64,000 bases of DNA, from contig CM026390.1 of assembly GCA_014843695.1 (NCBI GenBank), positions 19,464,466 through 19,528,465 of the forward strand. Reading direction: 5' to 3'. The position numbers and the translations under genes are program-made. Every line of letters begins with the position of its first letter. The stretch's first letter is position 1. This DNA is from Archivesica marissinica (Eukaryota; Mollusca; Bivalvia; Venerida; Vesicomyidae). The notes below the pieces were generated by a model that worked only from the letters and a program-made list of their open reading frames with translations, made no database searches and was not told the DNA's origin. Below are positions 1-9,999 of the stretch, piece after piece.

Positions 1-46
1 ATTGACAATGTAGTAGCCAAACCAATGTTCATAATAAAGGCCAGAA

Positions 47-458
47 TCTCATGTAATGCCAGTAATATCTATGGAGGTGGGATAGATATGGCGACTACTT
101 ATCCACTGCATGATAGCTAAATGGCTGTCGTGTGTATGGAGATATAATAGTATATTAACCTAAATCTCTATGAAGGAAAGGGTTCTCATGTAGTCCCAGT
201 AATATCTATGGAGGTGGGATAGATATGGCGACTACTTATCCACTGCATGATAGCTAAATGGCTGTCGTGTGTATGGAGATATAATAGTATATTAACCTAA
301 ATCTCTATGAAGGAAAGGGTTCTCATGTAGTCCCAGTAATATCTATGGAGGTTGGATAGATATGGCGACTACTTATCCACTGCATGATAGCTAAATGGCT
401 GTCGTTTGTATGGAGATATAAATAGTATATTAACCTAAATCTCTATGAAGGAAAGGGT
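47..458. repeat. Three tandem copies of a ~137-bp unit
   Basis: The block beginning 'tctcatgta' recurs at 47, 184 and 321 and is nearly identical each time, with only scattered substitutions. It lies just downstream (in gene direction) of the splice donor of the cadherin exon at 479-618, so it is intronic. Low divergence implies a recent local duplication. Confidence 0.9.
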
Positions 459-478
459 TAATTAGACAATTTCCATAC

Positions 479-618
479 CCTGGACATTTAGTTCGAACTG
501 TCCTAGTAACTGGTTCAGCAGTAATGTGGATAAGTAAATCAGCAGTTTGTTCATAGTCGACTTTCTGGCGCAGGCTTAATTCTCCATTCTGGTTGATATT
601 AAATGTTTCGTTGAATAG
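479..618 (-). CDS. Cadherin ectodomain exon (exon 9 of the model, last visible)
   Basis: This internal exon encodes 46 codons plus two bases of a calcium-dependent adhesion-type extracellular domain. The translation contains FNINQNGELSLRQ followed by VDYEQ and LLIHITAEP, which is the classic second half of a cadherin repeat (F.I...G.I.L...DYE). The acceptor is preceded by a T-rich tract ending 'ttaag'; the donor is CCAGG|GTATGG. It starts in phase 0, which matches the phase-0 end of the exon at 3348-3466, and ends in phase 2. The sequence after VDYEQ carries a cysteine (RTKCPG), as in some invertebrate cadherins. The next exon lies outside the window. The family call is from motifs; which cadherin it is cannot be told from so short a piece. 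Confidence 0.85.
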
Positions 619-736
619 CTTAAAAATAAACATACATAATTTCATTTAAATGCATCAGCATCACATTCACAAAGGAACAACGTCGACAATAGCCTGCAAT
701 GAATTAAGCACGTTTATATAGTTTCAGAAGAAATTT

Positions 737-915
737 ATGTTATGTTATATTTCGGGTTTTACACCTGCATCAGCACCATTTTGGGCTATATCGCCGGCGG
801 GCAGTTTACCTAACAACACCTTTCCTGGGCAGGCTCCAATGGTTAACCAGTACTTGGGTGCACCAACCTCCGTAAGAAACTGCCAACTTTTTCATATAAA
901 TGAGACACGGTCTGT
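737..915 (-). repeat. SINE family D, copy lacking its tRNA-like head
   Basis: The segment matches the body of four other copies in the window (5466-5718, 10296-10485, 29712-29969, 40346-40609), including 'tttcgggttttac' at the 3' end and 'gccggcgggcagttta'. It breaks off after 'gagacacggtctg', where full copies continue into the tRNA-like head. Confidence 0.85.
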
Positions 916-1194
916 TCAGAAGAAATGTTTTCGCAATAATTTTAAACCAAAAAAAACGAACCTTGTACAGTAATTTAAAATGACCAAATTAATGCGACGA
1001 CATCCATTTGTGTAACCTATGTGACGTCACCACAACAATTTCCATTTATGTGATTACAATGCATGCAATATAAATTCTCCGAAATAATCAACGAAATTGC
1101 GTCAAAGTCGCGGTATTATTTACAAACAGCGTTAAATGTGTGCGAAATAGAACGTGAGAATAGTTTCCATATAACGCTTGTAATATACAAAGTA

Positions 1195-1420
1195 ACGGAT
1201 TAGTTAACACGCTAGACTTGTAATCAAGTGGTCGTAGGTTCGATCCCTCGTAATACCATATTAAAACGACTCATATCATAGTCATTCGGGCGAGACATTA
1301 AACCGAGGTCTCATGGCGGTGTCTTACAACGTGCACGTAATAGAACCAGAAGAAACTCTGGAATTGGTCTGTATCATTGCACTATCCTCAAATGAAAAGG
1401 ATGGCACCCTTTTCGATGTT
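1195..1420 (+). repeat. SINE family A-like, diverged (tRNA-Thr-like head)
   Basis: A tRNA-like head with a CTTGTAA anticodon loop (TGT, Thr-like) and a good B box (ggttcgatccc) is followed by the family-A core: 'acattaaaccgaggtctc', 'gtgcacgtaatagaacc' and 'ctgtatcattgcactatcc'. The 3' end has decayed. A close relative of this subfamily is at 30582-31050. Confidence 0.8.
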
Positions 1421-1429
1421 TTTCCTTTT

Positions 1430-1545
1430 GTTTAAAACATATTTTATTTCTCAATATAAATAATAATACACATCACACATAATCAGAATACAGAAACAGG
1501 ATTAGAATGGAAGACATAGTCTTATATAATTCTTCTCCTCTGTTT
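1430..1545. repeat. Dispersed repeat fragment, copy 1
   Basis: About 110 bp beginning 'tttaaaacatattttattt' and containing 'gacatagtcttatataattc' is repeated with moderate divergence at 2884-2995. It looks like a retroelement 3' end in inverse orientation, but there is no coding sequence to classify it. Confidence 0.7.
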
Positions 1546-2052
1546 TTCCTTTAGCTTGGTAAAACTTGTTGCCCAACCCATTTGCTTCTAGATTGTATTC
1601 GTGCAGTGTGCAAGTATAAGCAGAGCATTGCAGTTGTATCAGTTTGCTTATATATTTATCATGTTTATATTTGTAATTGTATTGTATATAAATAAGCAAT
1701 AAAATATGATTAAACTAAGCTTAGCTTACAATAACAATAGTTATCACATAACGTTGCGTGTATTCAGGGTAATAACACGAATGACTAATAAGTTTATTTA
1801 AAGTCGCCACCGCATAAATGCATTTGGGCGACTGAGTTTTCTAAGAAAATTAAAATACCCATCATCTAAAAGTGATGGTTTTGCCAATCGCAATTATTAT
1901 AACTAGTTGTTTAGTGTGGGCTATGACGGCTGCTGTAATCTCAGTGTGTGCTCGGTTTTCATATCTCCAATAATTTGTGCCAGCGACAGTCGGGGGTAGA
2001 CCGGGTGAATACAATACCATGTGCATGTATACTTCTAAGGTGTCTAAGATTG

Positions 2053-2084
<32 letters not shown>

Positions 2085-2883
2085 GTATACCATTTCAAAT
2101 ACAGTTATGTGACGAGAATACCTTGTTACGCGTTATACTATAATACTGTGATCGACCTGTCACAAGACAATAAAGTCTTGCACCCATATCCATCCAGCAT
2201 CCGACATTTTACATTAAAATTACAGAGATATGTACTAAAATACTTTTAGTTAAGACTACGAAGTTTAAAATATGTGTACTAAAAAGGTTAAGAAAGTAAT
2301 AACACAATCTCATAATTTCTTATATGTAGGCTACAAAATGTAACAACACCTGGAATGATTCTGATTGGTTGAGAGAATAATCCTTATAATCTGTACATTA
2401 AACTTTAAAGTATGCATATTTTCATTTGAATGGGTATATAACGTTAATGGTAAGACGAACTACAATTAAAAGGAAGTCTCGACGCAATTATAACGCTGCT
2501 TAAAACATAAATATAACACGTATACTGCTTTACGCAGTGACTTCTTGATAATTTAATGACGTCATGACAATTTGCGCTGACACTCGGCGCCAAAGGAAAG
2601 TAGCAGTGTTATTTTTTGCAAACATATTATTAAAACCAAATATGGTAATGCGATAACAAATGATCTTACACTCGTGGTGATTTCATAAAAGGCTAGCTTT
2701 ATAGCAAAATCCCAAAACTCGTTTTAATAAAGAATGATAATAAATCACCTCACATGGAAGATCATATAGATCTATATAACAGTAACATGACATAAGCTCT
2801 TGAACGAAAAACGTAGTTATTCCAAAATCATATATGCCGTTTAAGAGTTATGGGGCGAACACTTCTGACGACTGGCTTAGTTT
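1546..2883. other. Intron, no gene seen
   Basis: No exon-like reading frame is supported. It holds a short hairpin, agtcgcc...ggcgact, at about 1802-1833, an AT dinucleotide run at 2053-2080, and otherwise unclassified AT-rich sequence. The hairpin sequence recurs inverted at about 20279 and 20645. Confidence 0.7.
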
Positions 2884-2995
2884 AGTTTAAACATATTTTA
2901 TTCCCACATATTGAAAAATGCATACATCACAAAATACAGAAAAAGAATTAGAATGAAAGACAGAGTCTTATATAATTCTTTATAGAGTTAGGAAT
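2884..2995. repeat. Dispersed repeat fragment, copy 2
   Basis: It is paralogous to 1430-1545, sharing 'gtttaaacatattttatt', 'acagaaa.aggattagaatg' and 'gagtcttatataattct'. Both copies are in the same orientation. Confidence 0.7.
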
Positions 2996-3074
2996 GTTGA
3001 AACATGAATACATGCGAAAATAACTACATGTTAAACATTAATAAAGAATATCATAATATAATGGATGATGACTG

Positions 3075-3215
3075 ACTGATGGACGGACGGAGGAATGGAC
3101 GGACGGAGGAATGGACGGACGGAGGAATGGATGGACGGAGGAATGGACGGATGAAGGAATGGACGGACGGAGGAATGGACGGACGGAGGAATGGACGGAC
3201 GGAGGAATGGACGAG
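3075..3215. repeat. 16-bp minisatellite (ggaatggacggacgga)
   Basis: About eight to nine copies of a 16-bp unit rich in GGAC. It is open in several frames only because of the repeat and has no coding meaning. It lies in the intron 3' of the exon at 3348-3466. Confidence 0.9.
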
Positions 3216-3347
3216 CAGACACATGAAGTCAGTGTGACAGTAACGACATTGTTTACTATGATTACTATCATCCATTGGCACTGCTTGTTTCGTTGTTGAC
3301 GTATAGGTGATTTCACCATACAATGAGTGTGGCCAGCTTACACTTAC

Positions 3348-3466
3348 CGGCTCAATAAAATAGTTGAATTTATTGTAAGAATCTCTGTCAGAATCCAGAT
3401 CGATTGCTCTGACCGAACAGTTCAGTGATCCAGTATAGTTCTCCCTCACAAAACACTCAGTGTCGG
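3348..3466 (-). CDS. Cadherin ectodomain exon (exon 8 of the model)
   Basis: The exon encodes the first half of a cadherin repeat: DTECFVRENYTGSL, then CSVRAIDLDSDRDS, then YFIEP. VREN and A.DLDSD are the calcium-site motifs of the family (ExEN and DxD). The acceptor is 'tatatttttag|CC' and the donor CCG|GTAAGT is near consensus. It begins with two bases that complete the codon left open by the exon at 5094-5205, giving FSKADTECF, and ends in phase 0 to join the exon at 479-618. A MITE ends only about 19 bases upstream of this acceptor (see 3486-3692). There is one cysteine pair candidate (TECF and LNCS). The cadherin assignment is firm; the subfamily is not determined. Confidence 0.88.
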
Positions 3467-3485
3467 CTAAAAATATACGTCTATA

Positions 3486-3692
3486 CTAGAGGACATAGAA
3501 AACGCACACTTCGGATAAGTGGGTTTTTACATGAAAAACAATAACTATATAAATACATAGTTTTAAACATTTTGGAATAGTTTTAGTTGTTCAATTTGTG
3601 TTTTGTAATAAATATGTGATATATCTTTGATGGAATCCTTCGTATTTCGTTTTCATGTAATAATGTAGGTGTGCGTTTTCTATGTCCTCTAG
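3486..3692. mobile_element. MITE with ~24-bp inverted repeats, copy 1
   Basis: Terminal inverted repeats ctagaggacatagaaaac / gttttctatgtcctctag enclose about 207 bp, flanked on both sides by TATA (or a TA duplication). A second intact copy is at 30648-30867 and a truncated one at 22063-22137. There is no transposase. A Tc1/mariner-like mobilising partner is a guess from the TA-type target. Confidence 0.88.
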
Positions 3693-3987
3693 TATATATG
3701 TTGATATAATAGGGAACTAGTAATATATATGTGTCTTACTCTCTATATCCAAAAAGCCTTGTTCAAGGAAAGTTTTAATTCGGAAATAAAGAGTAGATCT
3801 ACAACATATATATAAATAATATACAATGTACATGTATAACTACGCTCAATGATGGCAAAAGCTGAAAGTCTTCACAGAAAATACATGTACATGTTTTGCA
3901 AGCATCTATAAATGACAATTTTCAAAAATATTTGTTTAAGACCCACCTCTGCGTTATCCTTTCTTATGGTGGTAATTTGAGTGTGTG

Positions 3988-4276
3988 TGATTTACATTTA
4001 TTTATCGTCGCTACCGGTTGCCCATATGAGCGACGCCTCCTGAAGAGATTAGTCATTTTAGATTTTTGGAAGATAGTGCAATGCTACAGACAGAGACCCA
4101 TTCCAGAGTCTCCTCTGGTTATTTTACCTGCATGGTGTAAAGCACCGACACGAGACCTCGGCTTAAAGTCCCATCTGAAAGACTGTTAATTGTATTAGGG
4201 TCAGACGGGGGATCGAACCTGCGATCCCTGGATTACCAGTCCAGCGTGTTACCACTGTACTACAGATCCGTCTGTG
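3988..4276 (-). repeat. SINE family A, full length (tRNA-Thr-like head)
   Basis: Reading the minus strand, the head 'gacggatctgtag...' has an A box (tagtacagtgg, one change from the family form) and a B box (ggttcgatccc), with anticodon loop CTGGTAA (GGT, Thr-like). Then come the core with 'ttaaaccgaggtctcg' (changed here) and the 3' end '..gcgacgataaataaa'. Family copies recur about ten times in the window. Confidence 0.9.
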
Positions 4277-4450
4277 GTAATTTGAAGGCTTAGTTGACAC
4301 TTTTTTATTCTCAACAAGCACAATATAGTCTGTGTTATGCTCTACAGTCCATGTGTGTGTTCTGATAGTAGCCGAAAACTGTGCATATACATAGAACTAT
4401 GTACTAATACTGTGTCCATTATTAATTTTACATAAACTATCAAGTTTGTC

Positions 4451-4653
4451 AGTGATAGCGCAGTGGATGCGCGTTCACTTCAGGTGCGAAAGGTCCGGAG
4501 TTCGAGCCCCGCTGGAGCCGTTATGATTGTGCCCTTAGGTAAGGCATTTAAATTCCACGTTGCCTCTTCTCTCTCCCTCATGATTAATAAAAGTTGTAAG
4601 AACTTGTTTCACAATCGAGCTAAAATGAATTTGTATAAACTAAGTTTGTCAGG
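4451..4653 (+). repeat. SINE family B, full length
   Basis: The tRNA-like head has an A box tagcgcagtgg and B box ggagttcgagcccc. A middle segment 'gtgcccttaggtaaggca' follows, then a tail 'gtaagaacttgtttcacaatcg' ending 'ttgtataaacta'. Other copies are at 21672, 30019, 34316, 55580, 59118 and 62807. Confidence 0.9.
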
Positions 4654-4666
4654 CAACGCAAATATG

Positions 4667-4894
4667 TTAACCCATAACTCTTTCACTGCCAATGTTGCGA
4701 CTTTGTAAAAAAAAAACGAACCTGATCAGATAGAACAGGACATGCCGTTTGATCAGGCTATATGCCGAGTGCTAAAGCACCTGTCCGAATAGCAAACAAT
4801 ATAGATCCTGATCAGACGCAGCGCTACGTCGCAGCTGATTTGGATCTATGTTGTTTGCACATGCTCTGAATTTATACGGCACTGAAAGAGTTAA
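4667..4894. mobile_element. TTAA-flanked MITE, copy 1
   Basis: The ends ctctttcactgcc and ggcactgaaagag are inverted and lie near TTAA at both sides. The middle contains 'ctgatcagac' and 'tagcaaacaa.atagatc' in inverted halves, so the element can fold back. TTAA target use is typical of piggyBac-mobilised MITEs (established knowledge); the assignment is inference. Paralogues are at 4891-5070, 32904-33141 and 58821-59085. Confidence 0.8.
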
Positions 4895-5070
4895 CCTGCT
4901 AATCACGAATAAAGTCACGTGTGCCGTCTGATCAGGCTCTATGTTGTTTGCTATTCGAAAAGTGGAGCTAAAACACTTGTCTGAATAGCAAACAACATAG
5001 ATCCAACTCAGACGCTGATCTGGATCTATGCTGTTTGCACATTCCGTCCAATTTCATTCAGCAGGGTTAA
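4891..5070. mobile_element. TTAA-flanked MITE, copy 2, abutting copy 1
   Basis: The ends ttaacctgctaat and the inverse in 'attcagcagggttaa' enclose a shorter family member with the same gatcaggctctatg / gctgatctggatctatg internal pattern. It shares its left TTAA (4891-4894) with the previous element and ends 23 bases from the donor of the exon at 5094-5205. Confidence 0.8.
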
Positions 5071-5093
5071 CATAGCTTGCGGGCAAAATATAC

Positions 5094-5205
5094 CTTTTGA
5101 GAAAATAGGCCAGTTATCGTTTATATCTGTTGTTGTAATATTGATAGTGAACACTGTTTCTGCTGTCGAACCATTACTTAGCGGCATTTTATTAAATGCA
5201 ATAAT
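5094..5205 (-). CDS. Cadherin ectodomain exon with DINDNWPIF (exon 7 of the model)
   Basis: The exon encodes the last strands of one cadherin repeat and the inter-repeat linker: IIAFNKMPLSNGSTAETV, then FTINITTTDINDNWPIF. DxNDNxPxF is the hallmark calcium-binding linker of cadherins. The acceptor is 'ttacattgtag|ATT'; the donor is AAAG|GTATAT. It starts in phase 0, continuous with the exon at 5964-6138 (HFLLK-IIAF), and ends in phase 1, completed by CC of the exon at 3348-3466. Length is 112 bases. Two TTAA-type MITEs lie immediately downstream in the intron. Confidence 0.9.
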
Positions 5206-5398
5206 CTACAATGTAAATAGATATAGCACAATTAAATACACTGGATACTAAGTAAATTATTAGCCACTTAAAAATAACAAAAAAACACAGTAGTAAATTA
5301 TTCTGCCGCAAGAAATTGCAAGCAAAATGAATGAAACCCAAGATATGATATCATATCAACAGAGTACTTACGCAACAAGATAAAAGTAGTATCTAGTA

Positions 5399-5935
5399 TT
5401 AAAACACTGTCGTGACGTCATATCTTTAGTCATACCATTACTATTAATATTGGACTGGTGTCAAACGTTATGTTATAGTTCGGGTTTTACGCCTGCATCA
5501 GCACCATTTTGGGCTATATCGCCGGCGGGCAGTTTACATAACAACACCTTTCCTGGGCAGTCTCCAGCGGTTAACCAGTACTTGGGTGCACGACCTCCGT
5601 AAGAAACTGCCAACTTTTTCATATAAATGAGACACAGTCTGAGCGGGGCTCGAACCCGTGACCATCAGTGATGATAGGTTACAGTGGTATACAAGTCAGC
5701 GACCTTAACCACGGAGGCGGACTGGTGTCAAAAGGCCAGAGTATTATATTAAATCCTACACGTACATGTACGAAATTAACAATTTTAATTAGTACGATCT
5801 TGTTAAATAAGTGTGTTTTAAGTATGATATAAACCTTAAACGGATCCAATATGTAAAATATTGGTACTGTCTTCGGTGCTACGTGCCTCATACAGTCCAA
5901 TATTTTACATATTGGATCGTTTTCGGCTTATATCC
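5399..5935. repeat. Dispersed repeat with terminal hairpin, copy 1 (interrupted by a SINE)
   Basis: Outside the SINE at 5466-5718 this segment is paralogous, in opposite orientation, to 28310-29041. Shared landmarks are 'aaaacactgtcgtga', 'aatattggactggtgt', 'gtacatgtacgaaattaac' and a hairpin whose arms are ggatccaatatgtaaaatat (5842-) and its complement ending near 5919. The family is unknown. Part of the hairpin lies about 30 bases from the cadherin exon donor at 5964. Confidence 0.85.
5466..5718 (-). mobile_element. SINE family D, full length, with 14-bp target-site duplication
   Basis: A complete family-D copy reading from the tRNA-like head (gcctccgtggttaaggtcgc, with B box cgggttcgagcccc) to a tail 'cccgaactataaca'. 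It is flanked by the direct repeat ggactggtgtcaaa at 5452-5465 and 5719-5732. The paralogue at about 28970-28985 holds the site only once, which shows the empty state. The head has lost a few bases around 'ttgagtgg' compared with 29712-29969. Confidence 0.92.
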
Positions 5936-5963
5936 TATACATATATGTCAGAATATATACTAC

Positions 5964-6138
5964 CTTTAGCAAGAAATGTCTCTCTTTTGGATTATCGTAG
6001 TCTATGGGAAACAGTTGACGAATTTGTCCTGCATCGTAGGAAAATTTGCCAGATGGATCGTCCAGTCTGTATAATATGTCCTTGTATATACCTTCCACAT
6101 CATCATCGGTTGCTCTTAGCTGGAGTGGTTTGTGTGTG
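5964..6138 (-). CDS. Cadherin ectodomain exon (exon 6 of the model)
   Basis: The translation THKPLQLRATDDDVEGIYKD, then YRLDDPSGKFSYDAGQIRQL, then FPIDYDNPKERHFLLK is the body of a cadherin repeat: ATDDD is the DxD calcium motif, FSYDAGQI is F.I....G.I, and PIDYDN replaces the usual LDYE. The donor is AAG|GTAGTA. The acceptor is chosen at 'caagtag|CACACAC' because its first base then completes AG left by the exon at 11907-12025; an alternative acceptor four bases upstream (acaag|TAG) would shift the frame. The upstream tract on the minus strand is a CTTTA repeat that can act as a polypyrimidine tract. It ends in phase 0, as required by 5094-5205. Confidence 0.87.
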
Positions 6139-6149
6139 CTACTTGTAAA

Positions 6150-6209
6150 AGTAAAGTGAAGTAAAGTAAAGTAAAGTGAAGTGAAGTAAAGTAAAGTAAA
6201 GTAAAGTAA
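6150..6209. repeat. (GTAAA)n microsatellite
   Basis: Repeated gtaaa/gtgaa pentamers. On the minus strand this is a run of TTTAC immediately upstream of the cadherin acceptor at 6138, so repeat length could affect splicing (inference). Confidence 0.9.
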
Positions 6210-6217
6210 GTGTTTTG

Positions 6218-6455
6218 TTTATTATAGTTTATTATTAGTTTACTATTTAAGGGGCCAGCCATTTCTTTTTTTTGTGAATATCAGTATTTCCCAAATCCTA
6301 TGCTTGTATGCCAGGCGCCAGGCAATCGGTAACCATTATTTAACTAGCTGGCGGTTTACCAACAGGCCATATCAGAACGAACACTTGACGAAGTTCGAAC
6401 CTTCGTCCTCCCGCTATGTAGGCGGACGCCTTAACCACTAGGCCACGGAGACGGT
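6218..6455 (-). repeat. SINE family F
   Basis: Minus-strand head 'gtctccgtggcctagtgg' has a perfect A box (tggcctagtgg) and B box aggttcgaact; the body contains 'ttctgatatggcc' and 'ctggcgcctggcatac'. Two further copies are at 21275-21530 and 61011-61254. Confidence 0.85.
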
Positions 6456-6627
6456 ATTGTATTACAATGACAAAAAAGTAAATCAATTACCAGGACAATC
6501 ATACAGTAAAGTTTATCCTTACCTAATTTACCTTATAATGCAACCTATATATAAAAGTATATATATATATCGTAATTTGTCTCACATATGCATATTTTTA
6601 TATGCATATTTTCCGATACATTTGTAT

Positions 6628-6768
6628 GGGACCAGAGGAGACGCTGGAATGGGTATCTGTCTGTATCACTGCACTATCCTCCAAAAATCTAAAATGACTA
6701 ATCTCTTCAGGAGGCTTTGCTCATATGAGCAACCGGTAGCGACGATAAATAAACGTAAAACACACACA
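6628..6768 (+). repeat. SINE family A, 5'-truncated
   Basis: Only the 3' body is present, from 'gaccagaggagacgctgg' to 'gacgataaataaacgtaaaa'. The tRNA-like head is missing, as expected of 5'-truncated retroposed copies. Confidence 0.85.
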
Positions 6769-6812
6769 GGTCAAACAATATCCAATTCAACGAGCAGCCA
6801 GCTCTTTAGGTC

Positions 6813-7031
6813 ACGGTAAACCCCAATCCAATTAACCATACATCACGTAAACCCCAATCCAATTAACCATACATCACGGTAAACCCCAATCCAATTAACC
6901 ATACATCACGGTAAACCCCAATCCAATTAACCATACATCACGTAAACCCCAATCCAATTAACCATACATCACGGTAAACCCCAATCCAATTAACCATACA
7001 TCACGGTAAACCCCAATCCAATTAACCATAC
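6813..7031. repeat. 32-bp satellite, left block (~7 copies)
   Basis: The unit is atcacggtaaaccccaatcc plus aattaaccatac, 32 bp. It is the same satellite as 8840-9706; the two blocks are separated by the element at 7032-8839. Confidence 0.97.
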
Positions 7032-8839
7032 TGTCACAGAATGACACGAGGGCCAGCTTATCTCAGGGTCACGGATACCAGGATCAAGTGTATGCATAAA
7101 GACTAAGTAGATTTACAATTTTTAATATACATCAAACAACATTTGCAACAAAGACACTGAATGGTAAGAGACGTATGTTTGTCCGTAGTTTGGCTCTTCA
7201 CAGATGATTGCTTCACTTCCGGTATAGAGCCCGGTCTTCGGCTGGTAATGCCGTTAAGTTATGTCACAGTTCCGAGATCTAAATCTCTGCCATTCCACAC
7301 TCGGCTTTAACTTTAGGCTATACTACACCTATTTAAACATTGGCACGTATGGCCATCACAGTGCTATAATGCACACTTTAAAAGCTTGGCAAGTATTGCC
7401 GTCACAGTGCTATAATGCACACTTTAAAAGTTTGGCAAGTATTGCCGTCACAGTGCTATAATGCACACTTTAAAGATTTACAATACACAAGATCATTAAC
7501 TCCCTGCGTCCTAAGGACCCTGTCCACTGACGGCGGACTCGATGCTGTACAGCTACCGCTAACCGCTGACACTCTCCAGTATATGGACGTCACCAGCTCA
7601 CGCCGGCAAACTATCCCAGTCGGCTCGTGCCCCAGCTTGTTATCTTGATCCTTCCGAACAGGATCTACGCCCCTGAGCTACACCTCTCACAGCTCCTGGT
7701 TCAGGATCTACGCCCCTGAGCTACACCTCTCACGGCTCCTGGTTCAGGCATGAAGCGCCCCTGAGCTACACCTCTCACGGCTCCTGGTTCAGGCATGAAG
7801 CGACTACAACAATAACAAATATAATACCCTTGTGCTACGTCAATCTACTCGGCTCTTATTACCACCTTATAGTATTACCTTGTGGTACAACAACAAGACA
7901 ATAGTTACCATAATGCTTGGACATAAATACACACACGTCTATGTAGAATCAATACACATGGTGACCTTCACGGTCTAAATATACAACGACTCCGGACCCA
8001 TCATGACCTCATATGGTATATCTATATATATATACACAAACTTAGAACCACTCGATAACCTATTACTCCGCTCCTGCAATTTGAGCGTACATGCCACCCC
8101 TTTCAACAACAGCTGATCACAACGCTGCCCAAGCCATATATTCAACACTGGATTCAACTTGCCCCAGCCATATATTCAACACTGGATTCAACAGTAGTTA
8201 TTAGTTAATTATTACGTATGTAATGAACAGTAGATATCCATCGTCGTAAATCACTAGAACCACATTTAATAACAATTTACTACAACATGTTTCTGGTAAC
8301 GTCTCGGACAGTTGCTTTAGACGACGTTTCAGATCAAATAACCTAATGACAACTACGAACAATATAATATATAGTTACATACCCAAATCTGTCGCATGTA
8401 CAATTCACAACAGTCAATTGTGATGTTCCGAAAGCAATGTCAGTGCACCGTGCGGGGCCGAATTTATAGAGCCTTCACCTGAGTATACGCACGCTTTTTC
8501 CATGAATTTTATCAGCCAATATGAAACATACCATATTGACTGCGCGTTCTTATCAGGCCCTGGAGGTTAATTTCACTGATAAAGGGAACAGCGATTTGAA
8601 AAGAATAAACCCAAATCTGCTAATACTAGTCAGATTTATATCAAATAAACGGGAATTTCCCTTATAAGTGATATATAATAATACACCACTGTCCTTTATC
8701 TGGTATAGATACATTCGTCCCAATTTATGATAAAATCACTGAATAAATGTTTCAATGGTACGGCAAAATGCTCTGAAATCCATTGATAAAGAGGCCCCAA
8801 CTACACATTAGTTAAAATGGTCACTTTCATTTTGTTACA
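7032..8839. mobile_element. 1.8-kb TGT...ACA element inserted in the 32-bp satellite
   Basis: The element begins TGTCACAGAATGACAC and ends ...CATTTTGTTACA, and is flanked by a 5-bp duplication, catac, at 7027-7031 and 8840-8844. TG...CA ends with a 5-bp duplication are what an LTR retrotransposon's solo LTR would show. The ends also match as imperfect inverted repeats (TGT.ACA.AATGA), so a DNA transposon is possible. No transposase or gag-pol frame is visible. Inside are ~43-bp tandem units around 7340-7480 (ggcaagtattgccgtcacag) and ~43-60-bp units around 7660-7800 (ctgagctacacctctcac). Confidence 0.75.
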
Positions 8840-9706
8840 CATACATCCAGGTAAACCCCAATCCAATTAACCATACATCCAGGTAAACCCCAATCCAATT
8901 AACCATACATCACGGTAAACCCCAATCCAATTAACCATACATCACGGTAAACCCCAATCCAATTAACCATACATCATGGTAAACCCCAATCCAATTAACC
9001 ATACATCACGGTAAACCCCAATCCAATTAACCATACATCATGGTAAACCCCAATCCAATTAACCATACATCACGGTAAACCCCAATCCAATTAACCATAC
9101 ATCACGGTAAACCCCAATCCAATTAACCATACATCACGGTAAACCCCAATCCAATTAACCATACATCATGGTAAACCCCAATCCAATTAACCATACATCA
9201 CGGTAAACCCCAATCCAATTAACCATACATCATGGTAAACCCCAATCCAATTAACCATACATCATGGTAAACCCCAATCCAATTAACCATACATCACGGT
9301 AAACCCCAATCCAATTAACCATACATCATGGTAAACCCCAATCCAATTAACCATACATCATGGTAAACCCCAATCCAATTAACCATACATCATGGTAAAC
9401 CCCAATCCAATTAACCATACATCATGGTAAACCCCAATCCAATTAACCATACATCATGGTAAACCCCAATCCAAGTAACCATACATCACGGTAAACCCCA
9501 ATCCAAGTAACCATACATCACGGTAAACCCCAATCCAATTAACCATACATCACGGTAAACCCCAATCCAAGTAACCATACATCATGGTAAACCCCAATCC
9601 AATTAACCATACATTATGGTAAACCCCAATCCAATTAACCATTCATCACGGTAAACCCCAATCCAAGTAACCATACATCACGGTAAACCCCAATCCAATT
9701 AAACAT
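8840..9706. repeat. 32-bp satellite, right block (~27 copies)
   Basis: It continues the satellite of 6813-7031 in the same orientation. The main variants are atcacgg/atcatgg and aattaacc/aagtaacc. There are no unique spacers between units. Confidence 0.97.
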
Positions 9707-9999
9707 TCATCCCGTTAACATCCACTAGTCGCTTCACTCCAGTGTATACATGCCAGTTCACTGCAACCCGTTGCGTCCACATCCCCATACAACACAGCAC
9801 TTCCCTATTAAACAGGGGATCTCTCTTGTGAGTTCTATTTACGCATAGCATAACATTCAACACATATACAACGTCTCGCATAGAAACTGCCATTCCAGTA
9901 ATATATTGATCTTCTTCCCCTGAGCTATCATATTGAAATCACCTGGCGAACTATAGAATGGACACGTCCCGTACCGGTGTCATATGATATTTTCACCCA
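9707..9999. other. Unclassified sequence between satellite and foldback
   Basis: I see no exon with splice sites and no recognised repeat. Confidence 0.5.

Noticed and set aside
3031..3319. Pro/Ser-rich minus-strand frames
   Set aside because: 16-bp GGAC-type minisatellite. Only the cadherin part of the longest frame (3348 and above) is real.
4451..4520. tRNA genes (here and at about 20 other sites with A and B boxes)
   Set aside because: Each is the head of a SINE with family-specific downstream sequence, and the stems carry mismatches.
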